A stretch of DNA of 64,000 nt from Pseudomonadota bacterium (GTDB taxonomy: Bacteria > Pseudomonadota > Gammaproteobacteria > Xanthomonadales > Rhodanobacteraceae): NCBI GenBank assembly GCA_018240465.1, contig JAFEFS010000097.1, positions 1 to 64,000 of the forward strand, written 5' to 3'. Each line of letters starts with the position of its first letter. Within the stretch, counting starts at the first letter, position 1. Both the position numbers and the translations under genes were made by a program. Below, piece by piece: positions 57,350 to 64,000 of this stretch. Under the pieces are notes generated by a model, which was not told where the DNA came from, made no database searches, and saw nothing but the letters and a program-made list of their open reading frames with translations.

Positions 57350-58054
57350 ATGATGACGAAGATCTCGATGGCGGAGGACGCCGATTCCTGGTGCCGCCGG
57401 CTCGGCAATTTCGCTCCGATTGTCTACCGGCCGGCGCCGGCGATGGCCGGTGCTGGCCGCGATCCCTTCGCGTCCGCTCGTTCGGGCCGGCCTCTGCGCG
57501 CTCCCGTGCCTGCCCGTCAGCGTGGCGCGACGGCGCAGCTCCTCCTCGGCGCCATCGTCGCAACCGCGGCGATGTTGCCCTGGCCCGTGACCGCGCAAAT
57601 GCAGGGTGGCGGCATGGGCGGCCACGGCGGAGGCGGGCATGGCCGTCACGGCGATCGTCCGTCCGACATGGCGCAGAAGAGTAACGACGCGTCACCTCAG
57701 GTACCTGACCCGCTGGCGGAAATGCTGGTCCAGGCGCGCGAGCTGCGCGCTGAGCTATTGCTCGGCACCGACCAGATCGGCCCGTGGTCGGCGATGGAGG
57801 ATGCGTTGCGCGAGTGCGTGGAATTCAGGCGTGCGCGTCCGCGGCGGGATGGTTCTGATGTGCCGGCCGACGCGCAACGGCTCGTGCAGGACCTGGCCGA
57901 CGAGCAGCGCCAGCTTGCGGATGCCGAAGCGCGTCTGGCGGCAACAACCAAGGCGGCGTTCGCTGTACTCAATCCGCGCCAGGCACGCACCAGCAACGAG
58001 CGCTTCACCGGCGCGCTCGCCGCAGAGCGCGGCTCCACGGCTGCGCTGCCCTGA
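57350..58054 (+). CDS. Exported protein, possibly LTXXQ/Spy-like
   Basis: An approximately 234-residue protein with an N-terminal Arg-rich stretch, a late hydrophobic segment (QLLLGAIVATAAMLPWPVTAQ, about 65-85) that could be an export signal, a Gly/His-rich linker (GGGMGGHGGGGHGRHGD), and a helical domain with LLLGTDQIGPWSAMEDALREC. The Gly/His linker may bind metal. The start is uncertain: ATGs at 57350 and 57353 and downstream ATGs are possible, and a start nearer the hydrophobic segment would make a normal signal peptide. Confidence 0.6.
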   Translation: MMTKISMAEDADSWCRRLGNFAPIVYRPAPAMAGAGRDPFASARSGRPLRAPVPARQRGATAQLLLGAIVATAAMLPWPVTAQMQGGGMGGHGGGGHGRHGDRPSDMAQKSNDASPQVPDPLAEMLVQARELRAELLLGTDQIGPWSAMEDALRECVEFRRARPRRDGSDVPADAQRLVQDLADEQRQLADAEARLAATTKAAFAVLNPRQARTSNERFTGALAAERGSTAALP

Positions 58055-58083
58055 ACGCGGGTTTCCGCGTCACGACGTGGCCG

Positions 58084-58989
58084 TCATTCCTTCTTCATCT
58101 CGTGCCCGCCGAACTGGTTGCGCATTGCCGCGAGCAGCTTGTCGGCAAATGAGTCCTTGTCGCGCGAGCGCAGACGCTCGAGCAGCGACAGCGCGATCAC
58201 CGGCGTCGGCACACCGAGTTCGATCGCATCGGCCAGCGTCCAGCGGCCTTCGCCGGAGTCGGCCACCCAGGGTGCGATACCCTCCATCGCCGGATTCTTC
58301 TTCAGCGCATCGGCGGTGAGATCGAGCAGCCACGAGCGCACCACGCTGCCGTGTCGCCAGATCTCGCCGATCCGGGCGAGGTCGAGTGCGAATTCCTGCT
58401 TGTGCTCGAGTATGGAAAAGCCCTCGGCGTAGGCTTGCATCATGCCGTACTCGATGCCGTTGTGGACCATCTTGGTGTAGTGCCCCGCGCCGACCGGGCC
58501 GACGCGACCCCAGCCGCGGTCGGGTGCGGGTGCGAGCGCGGCGAAGATCGGCGTGAGCGCTTCGATGGCGGCGGCATCGCCGCCGATCATCAGGCTGTAA
58601 CCTTCCTCGAGACCCCAGACACCACCGCTGGTGCCGCAGTCGACATAGTGGATCTTGCGTTCGGCCAGTTGCCGCGCGCGGCGTTGCGTGTCCTTGTACA
58701 TCGAGTTGCCGCCGTCGATGAGCACATCGCCCGGCGCGAGCAGCGGCAACAGGTTGGCGATGGTCTCATCGACCGGCGCGCCGGCCGGCACCATCAGCCA
58801 GAGGGCGCGCGGGGTGGCGAGCTTGCCGACGAGTTCGGCGAGCGACGCCGCAGGCTCGATGCCATTCTGCGCGGCGCGCGCGCGGCTGTCCGCGATGAAG
58901 TCGAAACCCTTGATGCGATGTCCGCCGCGCACCAGCCGCTGCGCCATGTTCGCGCCCATGCGGCCCAAACCGATCATGCCAAGTTCCAT
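58084..58989 (-). CDS. 6-phosphogluconate dehydrogenase, decarboxylating (short, GndA/YqeC-type)
   Basis: A 301-residue enzyme of the short 6PGDH class: GLGRMGANM (5-13) for NAD(P), LIDGGNSMYKDT with the substrate Asn, and the GGVWGLEEGYSLMIGG and GAGHYTKMVHNGIEYGMMQ blocks. It yields ribulose 5-phosphate and CO2. The ATG at 58989 is preceded by GGAG; an in-frame ATG at 59001 is possible. Confidence 0.92.
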   Translation of the reverse strand: MELGMIGLGRMGANMAQRLVRGGHRIKGFDFIADSRARAAQNGIEPAASLAELVGKLATPRALWLMVPAGAPVDETIANLLPLLAPGDVLIDGGNSMYKDTQRRARQLAERKIHYVDCGTSGGVWGLEEGYSLMIGGDAAAIEALTPIFAALAPAPDRGWGRVGPVGAGHYTKMVHNGIEYGMMQAYAEGFSILEHKQEFALDLARIGEIWRHGSVVRSWLLDLTADALKKNPAMEGIAPWVADSGEGRWTLADAIELGVPTPVIALSLLERLRSRDKDSFADKLLAAMRNQFGGHEMKKE

Positions 58990-59320
58990 CGCGTGCTCCA
59001 TAAAAAAAAGGTGGGATTACCCCTCGCGATATATATGGGCGCGAGGAAGAGAGCAAAGGCCTTCGTGGCCGGATATGTTCCGTCCGGATTCCGCCGGACT
59101 GAACTTTCCCCCCGACAGGCGGAATACAGGTTGTTGTTTCGCGGTGCGCGGTGCGTGCATCGAACGGGTGACCCGTGGCTTCCGCGACGAGCGAGTGGCA
59201 TCGGCGCGCATTTGCCCTTGCGGCATCGTGCCGCATTTTTTCCGTATGGTGCCGCCGCTTAGGCTGCGCGTCCGGCTCCGGCGATGAATTTGCCGGACGG
59301 ACTTTCCCCGAGGAGACCCG
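58990..59320. other. Divergent intergenic region (gnd-type gene and outer-membrane gene)
   Basis: 331 bases without a gene. It contains a T-rich stretch and a TATATAT box (59029-59036) suited to the minus-strand gene, inside a hairpin CCTCGCG/CGCGAGG (59022-59046). The plus-strand gene's ribosome binding region (GAGGAGACC, about 59309-59317) is at the right end. No operator was recognised. Confidence 0.5.
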
Positions 59321-60277
59321 ATGCGTAGAAGTATCCGTTGTCTGTTGCCCGGCTTGATTGCAACTGTCCTTTCACCGCACACGTTCGCCTGTTCCGCTTG
59401 CGGCTGCACATTGAGTTCGGACTGGGCCAGCCAGGGCTTGACCACGACCAAGGGCTGGCGCTTCGATGCGCGCTTCGACTTCTTCGACCAGGATCAGCTG
59501 CGCGAGGGCGGCGACGGCATGAGTCGTGCCGCCGTCGCGATCCCGAACGAGCGCGAAGTGCAGCAGTACACGACCAACCGCAACTACACATTCGCCCTCG
59601 ACTACAGCCCGGGCAGCGACTGGGGCGTCGGCGTCGCGTTGCCGTGGTTCAACCGTTCGCATGGCACGATCGCGGCCGGAGACGACGCGGTCTCGACCTC
59701 GCACGACCAGGGCATCGGCGATGTGCGCGTGCTCGCGCACTATTCCGGCTTTGATGCGCAGCGCGATGTCGGCATCGAGACCGGCCTGAAGCTCGCGACC
59801 GGCTCGTTCGACAGAAAGTTCGAGCGTGGACCGCAACAGGGCGAGACGGTCGATCGCGGCTTGCAACTCGGCACCGGCACGACCGACCTGTTGCTCGGCA
59901 TCTACCACTTCGGTGCGTTCAACGCAGACTGGGGCTATTTCGGTCAGGCGCTGCTGCAGGTGCCGCTGAATTCACGCGAGAATTTCAAACCGGGTGCCGG
60001 CCTCAACCTCAATGCCGGCCTGCGCTACACAGCGAACGAAACCTTCGTGCCGCAATTGCAGGTCAACGCGCGTCTGGAGAAGCGCGAGCGCGGTGCGAAT
60101 GCCGACGTCGACAACAGCGGTGCGACCCTGATCTACCTCAGCCCCGGCGTGACCTGGAACTTCTCCCGCCGTTTTTCCGCCTACACGTTCGCGCAACTCC
60201 CTCTGCACCAGCACGTCAACGGCTTGCAGATCGAGGCACGATGGTCGGCGTCAGTGGGGTTGCACTACATTTTCTGA
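59321..60277 (+). CDS. Predicted outer-membrane beta-barrel protein with a Cys-rich N-terminus
   Basis: A 318-residue protein with a Sec signal (to about residue 22) and then CSACGCTL, three cysteines in five residues. The rest is alternating beta strands with aromatic girdles (WRFDARFDFF, YTFALDYSPGSDWGVGVALPWF, WGYFGQALLQVPL, ending LHYIF), the C-terminal F of outer-membrane proteins. The CxxCxC could bind a metal or form disulfides. Probable outer-membrane porin/sensor; unproven. Confidence 0.72.
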   Translation: MRRSIRCLLPGLIATVLSPHTFACSACGCTLSSDWASQGLTTTKGWRFDARFDFFDQDQLREGGDGMSRAAVAIPNEREVQQYTTNRNYTFALDYSPGSDWGVGVALPWFNRSHGTIAAGDDAVSTSHDQGIGDVRVLAHYSGFDAQRDVGIETGLKLATGSFDRKFERGPQQGETVDRGLQLGTGTTDLLLGIYHFGAFNADWGYFGQALLQVPLNSRENFKPGAGLNLNAGLRYTANETFVPQLQVNARLEKRERGANADVDNSGATLIYLSPGVTWNFSRRFSAYTFAQLPLHQHVNGLQIEARWSASVGLHYIF

Positions 60278-60383
60278 ATGCGCCCGGCATGTCCTGCGCC
60301 GGTGCCTTGGCAACGATTCGTCGTTCGATCTGGACTTGGACCCGGGACCAGCTAGACTGCCAGGCACTCATCGGGGGCGGGAA

Positions 60384-61241
60384 ATGAGTTCAGGGGTAGG
60401 CGTCTATCTGGCGCAGCTGGCGTGGATGATTCCGTTGACCGCGGGATTCTGCGTTTTGGAATATCTGTATCCGGCCGCGATCCGACCGACCTGGCGAAAT
60501 CGGCTGGAAAACTGCGTCTATCTTGCGCTGGTACTGCCGCTGGTTCTCGGTCTGCAAGCGAGCTTCGATCCGTTGTTCAACTACATCGCCCATGTCGCCG
60601 ACAGCGGTTGGAACGGGCGCTCGAGCGCGCTCTCGCGGACCCTGCCGGGCGGGATCCTGGCAACCATTGCCTACGCGCTGATCTGGGACGTCTGGCATTA
60701 CTGGATCCACCGCTGGCAACATGCGTCGCCGTTTTTGTGGGAGACGCACAAGTTTCACCATAGCGACCCGATGATGAACGCGACGACGCAGGGCCGCCGC
60801 CATCTGCTCGACTATCTGCTCAACCTGATTTGCCACGTGCCCCTGCTGCTTCTGCTCGGCTCGCTGAACCCGATCGCACTCGTCGGCGTGCTCATGTTCC
60901 GTCTCTGGGGATTCGTCAACCACGCAAACCTGCGGGTCAGTTTCGGGGTGCTTGCGGGTGTTATTTCCGGACCGCAGTGGCATCGCATCCACCACTCGAC
61001 TTTGCCGCAACACCGATCGAAGAACTTCGCGACATTCTTCCCGTTCATCGACAAGCTGTTCGGCACCTACTACGCGCCTGCGGCCGGGGAGTACCCGCCG
61101 ACGGGACTGCTTGATGAACCGCTGGAGTCGTTCGCCTGCAGTGCCGCGCACTCTCCACTGGTCGTGTGGTACCGCTGCGCGCAACGGTTCGTTGCGGACC
61201 GGCGCGGCCAGCGCAAATGGATTTCCCTGCGCGATTCATGA
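60384..61241 (+). CDS. Sterol desaturase/fatty acid hydroxylase superfamily protein
   Basis: A 285-residue membrane di-iron enzyme. The His boxes are HYWIHRWQH, HKFHHSD and HRIHHS (eight or more His in the right order), with about four hydrophobic segments. It acts on a lipid; the substrate cannot be assigned. The ATG at 60384 is preceded by GGGCGGG. Confidence 0.9.
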   Translation: MSSGVGVYLAQLAWMIPLTAGFCVLEYLYPAAIRPTWRNRLENCVYLALVLPLVLGLQASFDPLFNYIAHVADSGWNGRSSALSRTLPGGILATIAYALIWDVWHYWIHRWQHASPFLWETHKFHHSDPMMNATTQGRRHLLDYLLNLICHVPLLLLLGSLNPIALVGVLMFRLWGFVNHANLRVSFGVLAGVISGPQWHRIHHSTLPQHRSKNFATFFPFIDKLFGTYYAPAAGEYPPTGLLDEPLESFACSAAHSPLVVWYRCAQRFVADRRGQRKWISLRDS

Positions 61242-61290
61242 TGTGGCGACGCGGGCCATCGGGCCGGCTCCGGGCGGATGGCCAAAACGA

Positions 61291-61316
61291 AAGGGCCTGC
61301 GTTTCCGCAGGCCCTT
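61291..61316. terminator. Bidirectional terminator between the desaturase and tRNA-Asn
   Basis: AAGGGCCTGC, loop GTTTCC, GCAGGCCCTT: a perfect ten-base stem. On the minus strand it is followed by TCGTTTT, fitting termination of tRNA-Asn; on the plus strand it lies after the desaturase. Confidence 0.75.
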
Positions 61317-61324
61317 GTCTGAAA

Positions 61325-61400
<76 letters not shown>

Positions 61401-61466
61401 ATCGCATAAGCGAGCCGCTTATTGTCTTCGACGCGTCGAATTCAGTCAATAGCTCGGGGAAAGAAG

Positions 61467-62024
61467 TTATCGGCCGAGGCCTGCGCAGGCCACCGTGGCC
61501 CGTGCCGGATCGGGCCGCGCTTCGCGTACGCGGCCGGGATTGCTGACGATCACGGCGGCGGCCTCGCCTGCGCCGCGGCGGTCGCAGATCGTGTACGTGA
61601 GGTCGGTTCCGCTGGCGCTGCCGTCCGGGCGATAGCGGACGAACTTGCGCCCGCTGCTGGTCGCGATCGCGATGCCGGGTTGACTGTCGACGACTTCGAG
61701 CAGCGGCTCGTCTTCGTCGCGGTGGTTGTTCTGGTTTGCGTCTTCGAACACGATCCAGCCATGCTGCCACCAGATGCCGTCGGAGCAGGTTGCATGGTCA
61801 TTGCTCGGGCAGACGATCACTTCACGATGCGTGCTGACCGAGCTCGTGCGCGCAAGGCTGAGCGAGCCGACCAACATGTCGTGCGCATTGCGCGCATGGC
61901 TGCGCTGGATCAGGTTGCCGAGCGCCGGTGCGCTGAGCGAGGCCAGCACCGCGACGATCGCAAGGGTAAAGATCAATTCGATGAGCGTGATGCCAAGCTG
62001 ATTTGCCGCGGGAGAATTGCGCAT
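61467..62024 (-). CDS. FimT/GspH-like minor pilin
   Basis: A 185-residue type IV pilin-like protein. The prepilin cleavage site is G11 followed by ITLIE (Glu at +5) and a hydrophobic helix LIFTLAIVAVLASLSAPAL. The C-terminal domain has the FimT pattern (VIVCPSNDHATCSDG, HGWIVFEDANQNNHRD) with an FEDANQN core and cysteines able to bond. Likely primes type IV pilus or secretion pseudopilus assembly; some FimT proteins bind DNA. No other pilus genes are nearby. ATG at 62024. Confidence 0.9.
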   Translation of the reverse strand: MRNSPAANQLGITLIELIFTLAIVAVLASLSAPALGNLIQRSHARNAHDMLVGSLSLARTSSVSTHREVIVCPSNDHATCSDGIWWQHGWIVFEDANQNNHRDEDEPLLEVVDSQPGIAIATSSGRKFVRYRPDGSASGTDLTYTICDRRGAGEAAAVIVSNPGRVREARPDPARATVACAGLGR

Positions 62025-62160
62025 GACCACTCCTTCGTCAGGATGCGGTCAAGATTAGGGTGCGGCGCGGAACTGCGATATGCGTGCCGGCTGTACGATC
62101 GCGTAGGAATTCGCCGACCCGGCATGTGGGTCGGGCGGTGGTTTCCAGTATGGTTCGCGC

Positions 62161-63012
62161 TTACTCCCGCGTCAGCCACTCGATGCGGTGGCTCGCGCGC
62201 GGGCTGCGCGCCAGCAGGCGCGCGAGATCGGGCAGCAGCCGTGCGAGGCAGGCATCGAATTGCCACGGCGCGTTGACGATGACCATGCCGCAGCCGTTGA
62301 GGCGCAGCGGCGAGTCGTCAGCGTCGACCATCAGTTCGGCGACCAGGGTCTTCCTGATGTCGCGGGCGGCGAACCAGCGCTGGAACGGCAACACCTGCCG
62401 GTGCAGCTTGATCGGATACCAGATCGCGTAGATGCCGGTCGGCCAGCGCGAGTACGCGGCGGCGAGGGCGGACTCGATGGCACGGAACTCCGCTTCCTGG
62501 GCTTCGAACGGCGGATCGATCAACACCAGCCCGCGGCGCTCGTGCGGCGGCACGAAACCGGACAGTGCCGCATAGCCGTCGCGCCGGTGCACGCCGACGC
62601 GGCGGTCGCCGGCGAACAGGTTTTTGAGCGCAGTCGTTTCGGCCTCCTGCGCCTCGCACAGCGTGATGCGGTCGCCCGCGCGCATGGCGAGGGCTGCGAT
62701 CAGCGGCGAGCCGGGGTAAATGTTCAGATGGCCGTTTGCCTCGGCGGAGTTCGCCACGCGCAGCAGGTCGAAGTAGGGGCGCAGGCTGTCGGCCAGGCTC
62801 GTCGCGACGAGCAGACGCCGCACGCCGTCGACAAACTCCCCGGTCTTGCGTGATTCTTCGTCGCGCAGGTCGTAGCGGCCGGCGCCGGCGTGCGTGTCTA
62901 TGTAGCAGAACGGCGCCGGCTTGGCCGCGAGCGCGTCGATCAAACCGATCAGGATCGCGTGCTTGAAGACGTCGGCAAAGTTTCCGGCGTGGAAGGCGTG
63001 GCGGTAGTTCAT
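62161..63012 (-). CDS. rlmJ: 23S rRNA (adenine(2030)-N6)-methyltransferase
   Basis: A 283-residue RlmJ: MNYRHAFHAGNFADVFKH at the N-terminus, SAM-binding YIDTHAGAGRYDL and the catalytic LVLIDPPFE. Makes m6A2030 in 23S rRNA. The ATG at 63012 is the standard start. Confidence 0.95.
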   Translation of the reverse strand: MNYRHAFHAGNFADVFKHAILIGLIDALAAKPAPFCYIDTHAGAGRYDLRDEESRKTGEFVDGVRRLLVATSLADSLRPYFDLLRVANSAEANGHLNIYPGSPLIAALAMRAGDRITLCEAQEAETTALKNLFAGDRRVGVHRRDGYAALSGFVPPHERRGLVLIDPPFEAQEAEFRAIESALAAAYSRWPTGIYAIWYPIKLHRQVLPFQRWFAARDIRKTLVAELMVDADDSPLRLNGCGMVIVNAPWQFDACLARLLPDLARLLARSPRASHRIEWLTRE

Positions 63013-63071
63013 GCTCGAATCGTAGCATCCGCATGCTTGCATGGAGGTCCGCACGCGGGCACCATGCGCGC

Positions 63072-63491
63072 ATGACCCGTCGCCGTCACCGCCGCTTCCG
63101 TTTGCAGCGACTTGCGCGTAGTGCCTGCGCGCGCGCGTTCGCGCATGCGATGGCGGTGCTGCTGGTGCTGGTGAATCTTTCCGCCTGGGGAATGCCCGCC
63201 GTTCCGGTGCGCGGGATGGACGCATCGCACGTGTCGGCGTCCGCCGTGATGCATCACCATTGCGACGAGGCAGCTGCGGCGGCGGATACCGGCGCGAAGC
63301 AGTCCGCGCATGGCAAGGGCTGTCCGTGTTGCGTGGGCGGTGCCTGTGTCTGCCTGCATTCCTGCTCGCCGGCGTTGATTGCGATTTCGTTCGATCTCGC
63401 GCCTGCTCCCCCGGCGCAATTGCCGATTCCGGTCGGCAGCGCGTTTCTCGATGCCGCCGGCGAGCGCCGGTTGCGACCGCCGATCGCCTGA
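63072..63491 (+). CDS. CopL-like copper-responsive protein
   Basis: A 139-residue small exported protein: N-terminal basic stretch and a hydrophobic signal (MAVLLVLVNLSAWG), then metal-type clusters: MHHHCDE, GCPCC and CVCLHSC. CopL precedes copA in Xanthomonas copper operons, where it regulates copAB. The position 76 bases upstream of a CopA gene fits. The ATG at 63072 is used; an in-frame ATG at 63033 is possible. Confidence 0.82.
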   Translation: MTRRRHRRFRLQRLARSACARAFAHAMAVLLVLVNLSAWGMPAVPVRGMDASHVSASAVMHHHCDEAAAAADTGAKQSAHGKGCPCCVGGACVCLHSCSPALIAISFDLAPAPPAQLPIPVGSAFLDAAGERRLRPPIA

Positions 63492-63567
63492 CTCGTTCGT
63501 CCGCTTCGCTCCGCACGCGGAAAGCGCGTGCGCGTGATCTGGCGCGCCCGGCGCGCCGCGAAACCAT

Positions 63568-64000
63568 ATGAGTACCATGAACAGAAACAACCGGACCTCT
63601 TTGACGGAACGCCTCGCGCTGCCGTCGCGCCGGCGCTTCGTCCAGGGCCTGACTCTCAGCGGCATCGCTGTCGGCTTCGGCCTCGACGCGCCGGCGGCCA
63701 CTACGGCCGCGCCCGCACCGCAAGTCGCGGAGCTGGCCGGCACCGACTTCGATCTCGCCATCGGCACGCTGCCGGTCAACCTCACCGGCACGCGGCGCAC
63801 CGCCACGGTCGTCAACGGCTCACTGCCCGCGCCTGTGCTGCGCTGGCGCGAGGGCGACACGGTGACGCTGCGCGTGCGTAACACGCTGTCGACGACCAGC
63901 TCGATCCACTGGCACGGCCTGATCGTGCCGGCCGACATGGACGGCGTGCCCGGCCTCTCGTTCATGGGCATCGCGCCCGGCGAGACCTACGCTTACCGCT
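63568..64000 (+). CDS. copA: Copper resistance multicopper oxidase CopA, 3' end cut by window
   Basis: The first 144 residues of a Tat-exported multicopper oxidase. RRRFVQGL (21-28) is the twin-arginine signal. The first cupredoxin domain has the copper motif SSIHWHGLIVPADMDGVPG. ATG at 63568 is used; an ATG at 63577 is an alternative. Detoxifies or oxidises Cu(I) in the periplasm. The remainder is beyond the window. Confidence 0.92.
   Translation, partial: MSTMNRNNRTSLTERLALPSRRRFVQGLTLSGIAVGFGLDAPAATTAAPAPQVAELAGTDFDLAIGTLPVNLTGTRRTATVVNGSLPAPVLRWREGDTVTLRVRNTLSTTSSIHWHGLIVPADMDGVPGLSFMGIAPGETYAYR

Overview
This is a 64 kb, GC-rich, gene-dense chromosomal window. Gene content and order point to a gammaproteobacterium of the Lysobacterales (Xanthomonadales), probably Rhodanobacteraceae-like. 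The main clues are rpsF-rpsR-rplI followed by dnaB, alr and radA; a his operon with a fused HisB and a fused HisIE, preceded by a TrpR-like regulator; an mtnB-mtnD-mtnC methionine-salvage cluster; EfpL (YeiP); and a CopL/CopA copper pair. This placement is inferred from gene content, not from a phylogeny. I see no rRNA, insertion sequence, phage, integrase or CRISPR array.

Layout. 1-4.1 kb (minus): a partial phytanoyl-CoA-dioxygenase-like gene, an ABC-2 exporter pair and asnS. 4.2-6.3 kb: an IscA-type Fe-S protein, a secreted protein with an internal duplication and a membrane protein. 6.2-14 kb: rpsF-rpsR-rplI with a promoter and a candidate leader hairpin, a terminator, a LuxR/DUF4199 membrane pair (minus), then dnaB, alr, a small secreted protein and radA. 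14-18.5 kb: a secreted adhesin-like protein, DUF488, a cytochrome-assembly-like membrane protein, ffh and an NTF2-like protein. 18.7-26.3 kb: the TrpR-like gene and the complete his operon (hisG-D-C-B-H-A-F-IE), mostly coupled by short overlaps. 26.4-31.3 kb: a frameshifted M20 peptidase, a C13 (legumain-like) peptidase and mtnB-mtnD-PH-mtnC. 31.4-42.7 kb: an MHS transporter, rmuC, two amino-acid permeases, a Nudix protein, efpL-GNAT-M20 and an SDR. 42.8-50.7 kb: a DUF1800/DUF1501 secreted pair, a DoxX-GNAT-Tat/HAD block flanked by a duplicated epimerase 3' end, and glucokinase. 50.9-53.3 kb: rpsP-rimM-trmD-rplS with promoter and terminator. 53.4-64 kb: PAP2, GT4, an M20 dipeptidase, GNAT, 6-phosphogluconate dehydrogenase, an outer-membrane protein, a sterol-desaturase-like protein, tRNA-Asn, a FimT-like pilin, rlmJ, and copL and copA running off the edge.

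Most of the window is housekeeping. The most interesting signals are regulatory or structural. They are: (i) a near-perfect 22-bp palindrome upstream of the TrpR-like/his operon, with an intrinsic-terminator hairpin just before hisG; (ii) a GNAT gene that runs in frame into a secreted M20 peptidase across a nine-base homopolymer; (iii) a one-base frameshift in a second M20 gene; (iv) a duplicated epimerase 3' end bracketing a DoxX-GNAT-exported HAD block; (v) a membrane PH-domain gene translationally coupled inside the methionine-salvage operon; and (vi) several dispersed palindromic repeats. I do not see a clearly new multi-gene system, and I say so rather than force one.
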